Shown here in pieces: positions 24,101 through 35,124 of a stretch of DNA of 64,000 bases (position 1 is its first letter; the number at the start of each line of letters is the position of its first letter). The notes under the pieces were generated by a model that made no database searches, had not been told where the DNA came from, and was given only the letters and a program-made list of their open reading frames with translations. The position numbers and the translations under genes are program-made. The stretch is from Combretum micranthum (Eukaryota > Streptophyta > Magnoliopsida > Myrtales > Combretaceae). The DNA is taken from NCBI GenBank assembly GCA_024138025.1, contig JAMXBD010002245.1:62001-126000 (forward strand), in the 5' to 3' direction.

Positions 24101-24553
24101 GCGATTCTGAAGATATGGGAGAATGAGTGAAGTGTGATAGGACCGAGATATATTTGTATTTTATTTCTTCTTTGTTTTGTTTTATGAAGACTGGATTTAT
24201 TTATAAATTTGTATTTTCTTTTAAGGGCTTGTTAATGCCCGATTGATTGTAAATGATTATCTACCCCTAAGAGTAGATCATAAAGTGTTTTTATAAAGTT
24301 ACTTTCTTAGAAAACTGGTTTGCTCTGTAGGGAGTAGAAGTTTATAAATTGTTTTATAAAATTTGATTTTCCGCTGCCGAATTCAGTTATTTAGAAATCT
24401 AACTAAACAATTTCATAAATTCTAAAATTAGTTTAGCAATGTTCAACATAAACACCTTCTTTTAAGACAACCTTACATATAATTCGTAAGAGTTATACGT
24501 GGTTGGGGACTTGGTGTGCTTAATCTGAGAATTGAGCATGTCGGGTCTTTACA
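21151..24553 (+). mobile_element. TG...CA element copy 6 (subfamily B), complete with TSD
   Basis: Starts TGAAATACCCCAAAC at 21151 and ends GTCGGGTCTTTACA at 24553. TAATC is duplicated at 21146-21150 and 24554-24558. Length is 3403 bp. It holds a pyrimidine-rich leader (21600-21740), a GCACGGCC cassette (22200-22330) in place of CCGGCG, the sentence-like block CATAACTTTTTCATCCGAC (near 22361), the donor-like AAGGTACGCAGTAAC (23428), the CTTATATC hairpin (about 23699-23725), the GTGTACTGGGCTCCGCTC word (23898) and a GAT-rich tail (23930-24090). No internal coding region of a retrotransposon is present. Confidence 0.9.
22200..22330 (+). repeat. Alternative GC-rich cassette, GCACGGCC type (copy 6)
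   Basis: TGCACGG (22213-22219) pairs with CCGTGCA (22232-22238). The words GCACGGCC and CATGCAC recur downstream, and a second stem is formed by TGCACGGCC...GTCGTGCA. It occupies the place held by CCGGCG units in copies 1-4, 7 and 8. Confidence 0.7.
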
Positions 24554-26910
24554 TAATCTACCGTGCCCCCAATCTGAGCAAGGTGCTGCTCCCGAGCCGG
24601 ATACTGATCTACCATATCGGGCAAGATACGGATTTAAACAGGGAATAGACAACCAATTTAAACAATTATTAGGCCGAGTTTAAGTTCTCAATTCATTTTA
24701 GATGTCTATCTTAACATCCAACACGTAAGTTACTGCGTACCTTGAAAATGAAATCCAAACAGAGTCATAAGCTATTTCAGAAGATAGATTAGAAACCGTC
24801 TCAGAAGATATGTCAGATATCTATCATTATTAAGGAAAGAACTCATATAAGAAATTAAACTAACATCCACTTATATCAAATTCATATAAGAACTTATATC
24901 AAACTTTTATTAAACTCTATTTGATCAGACACTAATGTAGAATCCCACTATGGCTGCGAATACCGCCCCACCAAAAAATGGACAGTTAAACTTTGTTTGT
25001 CAAAGAATTTCTTTTCTCATTATTTATAGTGTTTTATTACAAAAGCATTAACAAAGAATTCAAATACCAAAAACATTCATTTTCCAAATAAACATACATT
25101 TGAAACAACATATTCCCCATATTATTCAAAGATCATCCTAATTCATTCATCTAAGCTAATTATTAGCTATTAACCCATTGTAGCTTAACCTTAGCTAAAT
25201 TATTTAGAATTAGTCATTTAATTCATTTACTAAATCAAGTTGATTAAATTTAAACAATCTAATTCATTTTAGCTCATTCAAGTCTATTTAATCAAATTGA
25301 ACCTAAGTTTGTCAGCTAAATTCATTTTATAACTAACTTCTAGATTTAATCTAATTATTTGTTAAATCTGTAAATCTACTTAATTCATGCTTAATTAAAT
25401 TAATTAACTCACATAACACATCAAATATCACTTATCTATCTCATTTGAACTTAAAAACATTTATTTTCACTTAACAACAAATATTTAGAAAGCAAATACA
25501 AGTTTTGTCTTTGTTTAAGAAAACACAATAGTTGGGAAGAACTAAAATTTAAGCATCGATAATTTTTGAATTTGTAAAAATTAAAAATACAAAAGTTATA
25601 GATCTCTTTTCAAGCTTTCCAATGCAACTTGAATCACCTCAATTGGAGGTTAGATAAAAAAGTTATGATGAAAATACGAAAACATATCAAATCTGGAAAT
25701 TCAATTTTTCAAGGGACACGACCAAGGGACAAGTCGTATCTCCAAAATGTCGGCTGGGCAATATCACCACAGCCAACAACATGGTTTGGGGACAAGCCAT
25801 GTCGACCTGGGAATATCACCATAGCCAACGACCTGGCTTGGGGACAAGCCATGTCTCCAAAATGTCACTTCGAATTTCAAAGAAAAAGCCTTTGACATGC
25901 TTTGTGACATGGCTTGTCACAAAAATGTCTTTTTGACAGCCCGTGCTTTTTTAAAAAACGACTTTTGAAAACATTTTTATCAACTTCAAACATCATTTTT
26001 AAACACATATACAACTTCAAACATCAATATACTTTACTTTCAACATATCAAACACTTCAAATATCATTTTAAACAACTCAAACACATCAACACTTTCAAC
26101 AACTCCATCAAACTTCTATTCTCAATTCATCATTTTCCTCATCACAATCCCAACTCCCATCAACCATAAATCCAATAAATACATATATAAACAACGCTTT
26201 TAACTTATTTATAACATCCATACATCATATAAACATATAAAGAACAATTAAAGTAAAAGATGAATTGAAATAGAAAATTGATCTTTCCAAGAACACATGC
26301 ACACTTGAGTTTTCTTTATACTTTTATCTTGATTTCCTTCTCCAATCCCCATTTCTAACTTGATTATCTTTTATTCCTTCTTGAATTTGAGATTTAAAGA
26401 GAAGAATTTGAGAGAAAAATAAAAAGGAAAGGAGGAGAAAAGAAATGAAAAAGGGAAAAGATAAATATAAATATATTTTCAAAATAACGTATTAAATTTA
26501 GAACTACCATATCAATATCTATAGTTTTAGAAGTATTTAGAAGATAATTTTTGAACTAATAGGTTAGAAATTAAGAACTTAAAATAAGAACTCAATTTAG
26601 GAATTTATTTTAGATAAAAAGATATTTAATTTGGGTTTGAGTTTAAGAACTGATATTTTTATTCAAGCAAATGAACTCAAATTTTATGAGGATTTAGGAA
26701 TTAGAGTTTTGGCTAAGAATTAAGGTTTAGGAATCCTCTAAAGATTTTAATGACTTGTTTGGAGAATTTAGATTTCAAATCTCAAATTCGACTTAATTAA
26801 TTATTAATCTAGTTATGTCAACTTGTCTAGTTATATCCTATAATTCATTTAACTTATCCATATCTATCTAAACTCAATTTCGAATATATATAGAGATTTG
26901 GGTCATTTCA
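24554..26910 (-). mobile_element. Right piece of copy 5
   Basis: Resumes after copy 6 with TAATCTACCGTGCCCCCAAT and runs to the terminus GGGTCATTTCA at 26910. It contains the donor-like complement GCGTACC (24736-24742) and a third kind of cassette at 25700-25940. The plus-strand frame 25629-25895 crossing that cassette is not thought to be coding. Confidence 0.75.
25700..25940 (-). repeat. Alternative cassette, GGGACAAGCCATGTC type (copy 5)
   Basis: GGGACAAGCCATGTC occurs at about 25789 and 25839, with GGGACAAGTCGTATC at about 25727. ATATCACCA(C/T)AGCCAAC occurs twice, about 61 bases apart. ACATGG...CCATGT arms pair around TTTGGGGACAAG. This is a period of about 50-60 bases in the position of the CCGGCG cassette. 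Confidence 0.7.
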
Positions 26911-27208
26911 TCTACTCAGTAGTTTGTAAAACCATAAAAATATCTTTGCGAAGAATTTGACTTATACCAATTAATTTTCTTTTAACATATCTCTATATTT
27001 AACACGCTTTCAATTTACAATTTTCAAAACTAATAATATTGCAATTATCTTTTAATTCATTACAAGCATTATATGATTAATAAGAACATTATATTCTTTA
27101 CTAAAACATCATCTAATAAAAATATTGGGGGACCATAAATAAATTTGTAGAAAATGTGAAAAATATAAAATAGCAAGCTATGCAATGAATTATGGTGTAT
27201 TAACTTGG
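26911..27208. other. AT-rich host sequence between copy 5 and the Tat element
   Basis: No gene seen. It ends with CTTGG (27204-27208), the left target duplication of the Tat/Ogre-like element. The same host sequence resumes at 43184. Confidence 0.6.
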
Positions 27209-27492
27209 TGTAGACACCCAATTTTTGCCCAATTAAAAATTAAGCTTAAGTTTAGAATAAATTAATGTCATGATTGAGTTCATTAAAAATATAAAATATA
27301 ATAATAAAAATAATAAACAATAGTATAATAAAAAAGAGAAAATAGAAAAAATAAAAATATAGAGGAATAAAATATGTATAATAAAATAGTTAAATGAATA
27401 ATAGTAATATAAATAAAATATATGTAAGAAAAATTAAAATAAATAATTATTTAAGCTTAATATGATATATATTTTATTAGTCTTAAGTATTA

Positions 27493-27600
27493 GTGGGTTA
27501 GCTATATGACCAAGGCACAGGCCAACGGCCTAACGGATCAGACCATGGACACAAAGCAAGGGGACCCAAGTTCGAATCTAGCCTAAGGCAGATTTTGCCT
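27493..27600 (+). repeat. tRNA-like (SINE-like) block inside the 5' LTR
   Basis: GGGTTAGCTATATGACCAAG is followed by AGTTCGAATCT (27569-27579), close to the pol III B-box consensus GGTTCGANTCC. The upstream A-box is weak. The same block is at 40629-40740 in the 3' LTR, so it was part of the element before this insertion. Confidence 0.4.
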
Positions 27601-28036
27601 CTTTTTTGTTCATTTTTTTTCCCAAAAGACACATCGGTTCATCCACTTTGAGACCTCATTTGAGCAACGAATCTTTGTGTTTTTTCGAAATTGATTGTAC
27701 AGACACGAACTAGGCATGGGATACATCACATATACACACAATTCGTGCACTATTTCATTCCAAAAGACACATTAATTGAGTCATGAACATTGGGGAAAAA
27801 TGCGAAATAATGTGTTTTTTCAAATCTTAAAATTAGCCGAATTGTGTTCTTTAATCAAATTAAACACACTTAATCAAGGAGTCATGACCTGTAAACATAA
27901 TATTCGTGATCAATTTGAACCAACAATCACGAATCGAGTCCCAATTTTGAATCGTTTTTATTCGAAAAAATGTAACGATTCGTGATTGTAAAATTGAACA
28001 ATTACAAAGCTTCGAAACAACAAATTGTTCGAAATC

Positions 28037-28044
28037 TATAAATA
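28037..28044 (+). promoter_or_regulatory. TATA box of the 5' LTR
   Basis: TATAAATA at 28037-28044 in CTATAAATAGGATCACC. Transcription would be expected to start about 30 bases further on, near the AACCACAATTCAATTTC stretch. The 3' LTR has the same box at 41176-41183. Confidence 0.65.
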
Positions 28045-28579
28045 GGATCACCCCACAAGCAGAAACCACAATTCAATTTCACAAAACACGCACTACACGA
28101 TCGAGATCTGAAAATAGAGAGAAAAGTGTTCGAATTGCAAAATTTGCAAATTCGAAGTGATTGAGAGGATTTCGATCCAATTAAAAGTGTTAGGATCATC
28201 TAGGAAGTGTTCTTGATTGATTATAGTGTTTAGAATTGCTCGAATTTGCATTTGGGAAGTTCTGCAAATTTTCGAATTTTTTTTAAACCCTCGCCGCCGA
28301 GCACCACCACACGAACCGCCACTTCTGGTGGTTCTGGGAGTGAACCACCACCACTAGCCGCTGCAGCACCTCAATCCACGTCGGGCCGACAAGGTTGTAG
28401 GCTTCGAAAACCACCAGGAACGGCCGAGGAACGCTCGAAAACCACCGTGATCGTCTTCTTCACCCGACAGAGCACCGAAATCCGACCCGAAATCCGAATC
28501 CGACCCGAAATCCGAATCCAACCCGGTCGGTCGTCGGTCAACGGTGATCGGTCAACGGTCAACGGTCGTCGGTCAAAAG

Positions 28580-28795
28580 TCAGTAGATCCTGTGGTCCAG
28601 ATTTGATCAGAGGATCCTACGGTCCAGATTTGATCAAGGATCAGACGGTCCAGATTTGATCAGAGGATCAGACGGTCCAGATTTGATCAAAACAATCAAC
28701 GCTCCAGATCGAAAGTCATCAGATTCCTACGGTCCAGATTTAGTCTACAGATCAGACGCTCCAGATCTGATCCGAGAAGATCCAACGGTCCAGGT
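28580..28795 (+). repeat. LTR minisatellite, about 27-bp GGTCCAGATTTGATCA units (5' LTR)
   Basis: About seven units of the type ACGGTCCAGATTTGATCAGA with GGATC linkers, the last ones diverged (GCTCCAGATC). The equivalent block in the 3' LTR is at about 41700-41915 and differs by small insertions and deletions of part units. Confidence 0.85.
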
Positions 28796-30078
28796 TAGTC
28801 TGTATTATTAAATTATTATTTATTATATATTTAATTTAGGAAAATAGGAAAAAATAGAAAAAATCAATAAAAATTCGTAAAAAATCCAGAAAAATTCAGA
28901 AAAATCTAGAAAAATTAGAATAATTATTATTTTAATATAAATTTACATGTTTTTAGCAATTTTTGATATTTTTGGATATTTTTTTTTAATATGTATTTGC
29001 ATATAAATTGATCTTTAAATATATATTTGATGCATGATAATGTTTTGTTTTTTGTATTTTAATTTTGTTATGATATATTTTGAATATGTTATGAACATAT
29101 GTGATGATTATTGAATTAAAAAAAAAATAATAGATTTTTTAAACCAAAATTGTTGTTGAATAATTAAGAGAAAAATTGTTTTTTTTAAAATCATGATGTT
29201 AATTAAGTTTTTAATCAAAATTATCTTTATAAATTTGCTATAAAGATAATACTCAAAGTTTTCAAAATTGATTTTCATGTAGCATTAAATTAGCCAGAAT
29301 TATCATAAATTGGTTTTTTTTCTTTAGAAAAAATGATTTTGGACTTAGAAAAATATATTTTTTATGAGATAAAATTCAATTGATTAGATCATAGGATCAT
29401 CAAAATTGGTTTTCATGAAAATTCAAAATTTAATAAACTTAAAGTGAGAATATTTTAAAAATATAAAATTGATCAACAAACTAAGTTCTTTATAAAAGAA
29501 CTACGTTTTGTCTGATCTCGATTAGCGAGTACGTAGGCACCTACGGGGCGACAATAAAATTAGAAAAAATATATTTTGTTTTGATAGTTTGAAATAATCA
29601 TTTTGTACATATTATAATTTTTTTTTAAAAAGGAAAAATACAAATGTTTGTTGATATTTAAATCCTAAGAAAAAACATAAAAATAAAAATGCATGATTAA
29701 ACTTGTAGATATTTGTTTTATAAATGTTTTGTTTGAATTTTTTAGTATAGAAAAGGATAAATTCTAAATTTTAAATTTAAAGTGGTAACCGCTTAGGTTT
29801 TAATAGGTTAGCCCCCGAACTCAGATATCTGGTATTTTTTAAAAATTTGATTTTTAAATCAAACTTTTCGCAGACTAGTGGCTAAGTTAGGATTAACCGA
29901 CCCATTAATCCTGGCTTTCATTTTTTCCCGATTTATATCGGGTGGCGACTCAAAAATTTTCAAAATTAAATTTCTTTTAACCCCTAGTCGAGGATTCATG
30001 TTAAATGGGTTAGGGTTTAATATGAATCGGGTTAGGAGAAATGAACCGGATGATTTTCAAAATCCAGGCTCGACAGCT

Positions 30079-30097
30079 TGGCGACTCCACTGGGGAC
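30079..30097 (+). other. Primer binding site
   Basis: TGGCGACTCCACTGGGGAC begins three bases after the 5' LTR end. It starts with TGG, the complement of a tRNA 3' CCA. Ogre-type elements are reported to use tRNA-Arg, but the tRNA cannot be identified from this window. Confidence 0.8.
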
Positions 30098-30564
30098 TCG
30101 CTTATTTTTTTAAAAAAAGAGGGCTAGCCACTTAAGTTTAAAATTTAAAATTTATCCTTTTTTTGTATATTGTGTTAATTATATGTTTGTATGTGTTTTG
30201 TATATATTCTGTAACTTAGATTTTAAATTAGTTCATTTCACTTGCATATGCATTTGCATGTATGCACACAATGTGTGCTAGATACGGTCGAACCCAGGCC
30301 GTCTTAAGAGCCTAAGCGAGGAGTTCGAAGTAAGGTCCGGGGGCTGTGGTTTCCACCCTCTAGATCAAGAAAAGACTCCCACTCCGGTTTAGCCTTATGA
30401 TTTGCTAGACCGGGGAACCTATAGAACCTTACCAAATCATGCATTCATTCATGGGATTTGACCAATTTTTTTAAAAAAAAATGGAGTTGTAAATTTTTTT
30501 TTAAAAAAATTTTTAAAAAATTTAGGATTTGTCTCCTAATAGGGTCTTTATAAATCCTCAGGAA
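30098..30564 (+). other. Leader between PBS and ORF1
   Basis: Non-coding, with T/A-rich runs (30463-30525). It holds a GC-richer stretch (30280-30430) with CCCGGACCTT-like words. No gene is seen. Confidence 0.6.
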
Positions 30565-32090
30565 ATGATTTCCTCGAGTTCGGACAGTAACGATAGCCTA
30601 TGGGCTCGTCTCATCAAGGAACCCCGAGTAGAGACTTTCAAGGATCCAATGCTGTTACTGGACCGATGGTTGGTCAGTTTTGACCCCGATCAACAATCAT
30701 TCATTAAGGATAGGTTGGGCCCGATCCTCAATTTACCTAAAGTCCAAGTTCCATTTACCATGTTTCGAGCCCTTGTTCATCTTTGGGAACCCAATGAAGT
30801 GGCATTCCGTCTAGGTCAACACGTGCTAAGTCCTACCATTGAAGAATATGCTAGGTTGCTTCAAGCCCCACCCACTTCCGAAGGGATCTATGTACCAAGC
30901 CTTACTCAAAGTCCGATCCGCATCATTTCAGAATTTTTGGGTTAAAAAGAGAAGCAGTAATTGAAGCCATGAAGGGTTGCAATGAATTCTCCATCCGATT
31001 AACTACTTTGATGGATTGGTTTGGAAACTTTGACAATTACATAAGCAACCGAGATTCCTTTACAGTATCAGTTGTGACCTGGAGTGAAAATCGGGTTAAT
31101 GCTTTCATAGTGGCTGCTTTTGCTACCATACTCTTTCCACATGGGAACCTGTTCATTCACTTCCGAGTCATCGACTTGTAGCACAATATCTAACTGGCAA
31201 GTCATATGTTCCCGCCCTTCTAGCAGAACAAATCAGAAGTTTGAATCACATCAAGTCTAAGGGCAGGGGCAGTTTCAAGGCAAGCATGCATCTGTTGATG
31301 GTTTGGTTCGCTAGTCACACCAAGTACTACGGAAAAGATCTAGCTAATGGGTCCCTTATCCGCCCGAATTATGATCTCATCCAGTCTTTTGCTGAACGGG
31401 TCCATATGGAAGACAATGAGCCTTTCTGGTCTATACTTCAATATTTGAAGACATGAGACCTGAAGACTTTATGTGGCAAGCCCGTTGGTTTAAGTGTCCC
31501 GTTGCTATCTTAAGTTGCAAGAAATACCTAACTGTGCCTCTCATTGGAATCACTGGCTGTACGGGCTATTACCCCTCAAGTGTTATCCGACAATATGGCA
31601 TGCTACAAGACATTACTGTCAAGCCAGAGTTGGGACGAGTTATTCTCGACTATATGGATCCAACCATGACTCAGATAGCAAGGCAGTCCAAGGTAAACCA
31701 AATAAAAGCCATCTGGGATGATAGAGAAATCAAGCCAGTTTTCGAAGTCGAGCCAGAAAATAAAGTGACTCGGGATTATAGAGCAACCAGGTGGTACATA
31801 GCCAATCAAATGAAGAAGAATAAGGACATCCAATATGAAGCTCCTAACATTCTTGAACCAGCACCACCTGAACCTGATCCTGAAATGATTGCTTATATGG
31901 AAATGGTTTCAGCCGGCTTGAAGTCTGTCATCGGGATTACATGCAAAGAGATAGAGAGATGATTGACCGCTTGGAAAAAGCTCACAATAGGATTGCACTG
32001 TTAGAGGATGAATTGAAGAAAGCTCGAAAAAGGACTCAACTACTTGAGGATCAAATCATCTGCCCTGCCAAGACTAGAAGACTAGTTTAG
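30565..32090 (+). pseudogene. Tat/Ogre ORF1, frame-broken
   Basis: The first ATG in a good frame is at 30565 (MISSSSDSNDSLWARLIKEP). Frames then continue at 30969-31181, 31241-31456, 31453-31962 and 31959-32090, together about 500 codons, ending in TAG at 32088-32090. Motifs include a Leu/Trp-rich region (VHLWEPNEVAFRLG, SPTIEEYARLLQAP) typical of the protein encoded upstream of gag in Tat elements, and a C-terminal coiled coil (LEKAHNRIALLEDELKKA). The function of this ORF1 family is unknown. It is separated from gag by about 290 bases. At least three frame breaks separate the pieces, so no intact protein is expected from this copy. Confidence 0.75.
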
Positions 32091-32377
32091 AAGTCCTGAG
32101 TTTAGTTTTAGCAATTAAGGTTCTTGAACTTTTAGTATAGTAATTTAACTTTGTATGAAAGATTGTTTTTGAATTATTACAACTCCAATAAATGTGTTTA
32201 TCAAAATTTGATGGTCATTATCCCCATTTGCATTTGCATCCTTGTGTTTGTATGTTAGTATTCTTATCTTCTTACTTCTTCCAGTCCAGTTACGAATCAA
32301 GTCTAGCGAATCCAAAATCCTGAAAGATAGCTTCCAAACCAGTTAGAAGTCCCATTTATACTAGATCACGAGCAAAG
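32091..32377 (+). other. Spacer between ORF1 and gag
   Basis: AT-rich non-coding spacer. No gene is seen. Confidence 0.6.
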
Positions 32378-33759
32378 ATGGCTAGTACCGGGAACACTAC
32401 CCCTGATCAGACCACTGAACAGAGACTCAATGCCATGGAACAAACCCTGCTTAGAATTACCGAACAAATGCAGACCCTTACTCAGAATGTTACCCAGTCC
32501 AAGACCCCTATAGCATCTGAAGAATCTTCCGGGGAACAGAAAGGAAAAGAAGTCATGCAGCAACCAGTCAACGTTGATGATTCCCACACTGAGTTCAATA
32601 TGTCCGAGCTAAAGAAAGAACTTGAAGCCCAAGCCAGAGACATGGAGAAGAAACTGTTTGAAAAGATGAAGGCATTTGACGGCTTTGATCAGACTGCGAT
32701 TTTAAGCTGCCACAATTTGAGGAAGGTGCTTTTCCTGAAAAATTTAAGGCACCCGAGTTCGAAAAATATGATGGAACTGGCTGTCCTAACATGCATACAA
32801 GATTATATGTACGACGTATGGGGCAGTATGCCAAATTTGATAAACTGATGGTACAGACCTTTCAAGATAGCCTTACTGGTCCAGCATTAGCCTGGTATGC
32901 CCAATTGGACTCACAAGAAATTGATACTTGGGATAAATTAGCCAGGGCATTTTTCAACCAATACAAGTTCAATATCGAAATGGCACCCTCGGTCTGGGAT
33001 TTGAGTACTATGAAGAAGAAGAAAGACGAAGCTTTCAAGGAATATGCTCAGCGATGGAGAGCTTTAGCTGCAAGAATCACCAATCCAATGCCTGAAAAGG
33101 ATCTCACTTTTACTTTCATCAACACACTAGAAGAGCCATTCTTTTCTCATCTCATAGGGCATGCGTCAGCAAGTTTTTCAGAGTGGTAGTAGCCGGATGC
33201 AGAATTGAGAATGCTATTCAGCCAGAAAATACAAGTAGAAAAGAAATATACACACCTAAAAATGTCTCACAAAGGAAAGGATTCGACTGTCGGTATGGTC
33301 AATATCTCAAGTCCAGCAAACCCTACTAAATCCATAGTCCTGCCGACCAATCAGGTCAAAGTCAACAAAGGGTTGTTTCGAATCAACAATCAAGGCCTAA
33401 CCGACGCAATTTTACTCCAATACCGGTTCCACTCAGCCAAGTGTGGGCTAAATTGAGAGCCGATAATCTGATTGGCTTTGAAGTACCCAGAGATGATTAT
33501 AAGCCCAAGAACTACAACCCTGATTTAAAATGTGAATATCACATGGGGCAAATCGGGCACTCCACTGATTATTGTTGGAGACTCAAACATAAGATTCAAG
33601 ATCTTATCGATGCAAAGACCATCCAATTAGACTTTGTGAGCCTCCAAATGTTTCTACTAATCCATTGCCAAATCATGGGTCGGTTATTAATATGATCACT
33701 GCCGAAGCGCCGGACCCAGAAGTCAACTTGGATGAATTGCCTATCACCATAGAACAAGT
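32378..33759 (+). pseudogene. gag: gag, frame-broken, with CCHC-like zinc knuckle
   Basis: Begins MASTGNTTPDQTTEQRLNAM at 32378, followed by a coiled coil (heptads in the first 60 residues). The capsid-like core is in another frame at about 32700-33189, with KLMVQTFQDSLTGPALAWY and WRALAARITNPMPEKDLTF, matching the retrotransposon gag core pattern (W..L...F...Y). Frames 33205-33456 and 33441-33695 carry the tail with CEYHMGQIGHSTDYCWRLK, the C-x2-H-x4-H-x4-C-like knuckle of Tat elements, followed by IQDLIDA. Breaks occur near 32700, 33185 and 33450. The protein would form the particle and bind RNA. Confidence 0.8.
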
Positions 33760-34284
33760 GGCATGGAATCTCCGCCAAATGGGCATTTACCCTATATCAA
33801 TCTGAGAGATCGCACAAAAACCAGACCAGCCATTTACAACTTGTTGCAAAATGGAATCATAAAGAAAGAAGATATCATGGAAATGCTGGTCCCAAACCAA
33901 GAAAGTCAAGCACACAGGCAGAATTATGGGCAAGATACCAAGCTGGAGACCCAACTGTCGGAACTCTAGGAGATGATGGAAAGTACCAATATCTGGTTGA
34001 CTATTGGTTTGAACCACGCGTATATGCCGATGCTCCTCCCACTGGATGGGGATCAGAGTCTGAAGATGAAGAAAAGCCTGTACCTGAAGATGAAGAAAAG
34101 CCTGTACCAGAGAAAGAAGAAAAATTTGTTGGCATGATCACATGTGAACCGAAGTTAATCAAATTTGAGATGAACAAAAGAGGCAACTGTCTCGAAGCCT
34201 AGAAGTTATACTTTTCAAATCCCAATTGCTGTAAAGGATTACAAAGCTGCCCCATTTGATTACCAGACAGTTAATCACGCTTCT
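33760..34284 (+). other. gag-protease linker, frame-broken
   Basis: Hydrophilic, with a tandem acidic/lysine repeat (EDEEKPVP twice, about 34062-34107). Frames are short (33763-33969 and others) and no domain is recognised. It corresponds to the poorly conserved linker between gag and protease in Tat elements. Confidence 0.5.
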
Positions 34285-35124
34285 ATGATTGGCGGGCTTA
34301 CCCGTTCGGGAAGACTTTATGAACCAACTGCAAAGAAGGTGACCATGGATTCATCACCGCCGCCGAATGATGAAGAAAAGAAGGAAGATGAGAAAGCAAT
34401 ATTGGCTAAACTCATGAAGGCAAGTGAATTCAAAGTAGTTGAACAACTAGTCAAGACACCAGCCCAAATATCACTCATGGGTTTGTTAATTAGCTCTGAT
34501 ATTCACCGTGAGGCCTTGTTCAAGGTTCTCAAAGAAGTAAAAGTTCCAGAGAATGTGACAGAAAAAACCTTGGAACATATCATTAATTCTGTCTTTGCAA
34601 ATGAGCAAATTAGCTTCTCATCTGAAGAATTAGAAGAGGAAGGTGGCCAACATAATAAAGCTCTTTTTATTGTTGTCAAAAGCAATGGTAGAATCGTCTC
34701 CCGAGTGCTTATTGACAATGGATCTTCTCTGAATGTATGCCCCCTGGCTACTCTGAATTTGTTGGAAGTAGACCCGTCAAATATCAAGCCAAGTCCTACT
34801 GTAGTACGAGCATTTGATGGATCAAAGAAGGAAATAATTGGAGAAGTGGAATTAGAGGTCACTATTGGGCCTCAAACTTTCCTAATTCCTTTTCAAGTGA
34901 TAGATATCCCAAGAACATTTAATTTGTTGCTTGGAAGGCCATGGATTCATGCAGCAAGAGCAATACCCTCAAGCTTGCACCAGAGGGTTAAATTTGTATC
35001 AAATGGCCAACTTGTTACCGTTATGGGAGAACAAGATTATGCCATCTATCAAGAAACGGCTATTCCATATATGGAAAAGGGAAGAAGAGACTTCGGACTC
35101 CAAATTTTGAAGAAGTCTGTGTAA
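34285..35124 (+). pseudogene. pro: Aspartic protease region
   Basis: A 279-residue open frame. The active-site motif is IDNGSSLNVCP at about residues 146-156. The flap region and ILLGRPW-like strand are seen as NLLLGRPWIHAARA near residue 215. The upstream part (LTRSGRLYEP) matches the conserved linker before the protease of Tat/Ogre elements. The end of the frame is out of register with the following conserved text (GTFGLGYSPTQTE, near 35150), so a small indel near 35090-35100 cuts the polyprotein. It would process Gag-Pol. Confidence 0.85.

Larger units (their letters stand above)
1259..26910 (-). mobile_element. TG...CA element copy 5 (subfamily B), split by a CACTA element and by copy 6
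   Basis: The outermost element of the left half. Read on the minus strand it starts TGAAATGACCC at 26910 and ends with the complement of TGTAAATACCTGACATGC at 1259. Its own pieces are 1259-1324, 20036-21150 and 24554-26910. The rest was inserted later. The flanking pentamers TCTGC (1254-1258) and TCTAC (26911-26915) agree at 4 of 5 bases, consistent with a decayed 5-bp target duplication. No gag or pol is present. It could be a solo LTR of a Ty3/gypsy-type element or a complete non-autonomous element. Its 3' part carries the subfamily-B acidic GAT-rich tail (20406-20603) and the hairpin with CTTATATC arms. Confidence 0.8.
27209..30075 (+). repeat. 5' LTR of the Tat/Ogre-like element
   Basis: 2867 bp, TGTAGACACCCAATTTTTGC to AGGCTCGACA. 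It is matched along its whole length by 40350-43183. It contains a tRNA-like block, a TATA box, and a minisatellite. The plus-strand frame 28246-28659 across the GC-rich part is present in both LTRs but is proline/serine-rich low complexity without a domain, so it is not called as a gene. Confidence 0.95.

Noticed and set aside
8224..24553. A 16-kb element bounded by TGTAAAGACCCGACATGC and its complement
   Set aside because: The two ends belong to copies 1 and 6, each with its own start and its own duplication (AAAAG and TAATC).
28246..28659. A 137-residue protein in the 5' LTR (and its copy in the 3' LTR)
   Set aside because: It is low-complexity Pro/Ser/Thr-rich sequence running into a minisatellite. 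It is present in both LTRs simply because the LTRs are duplicates, and no domain or codon constraint is visible.
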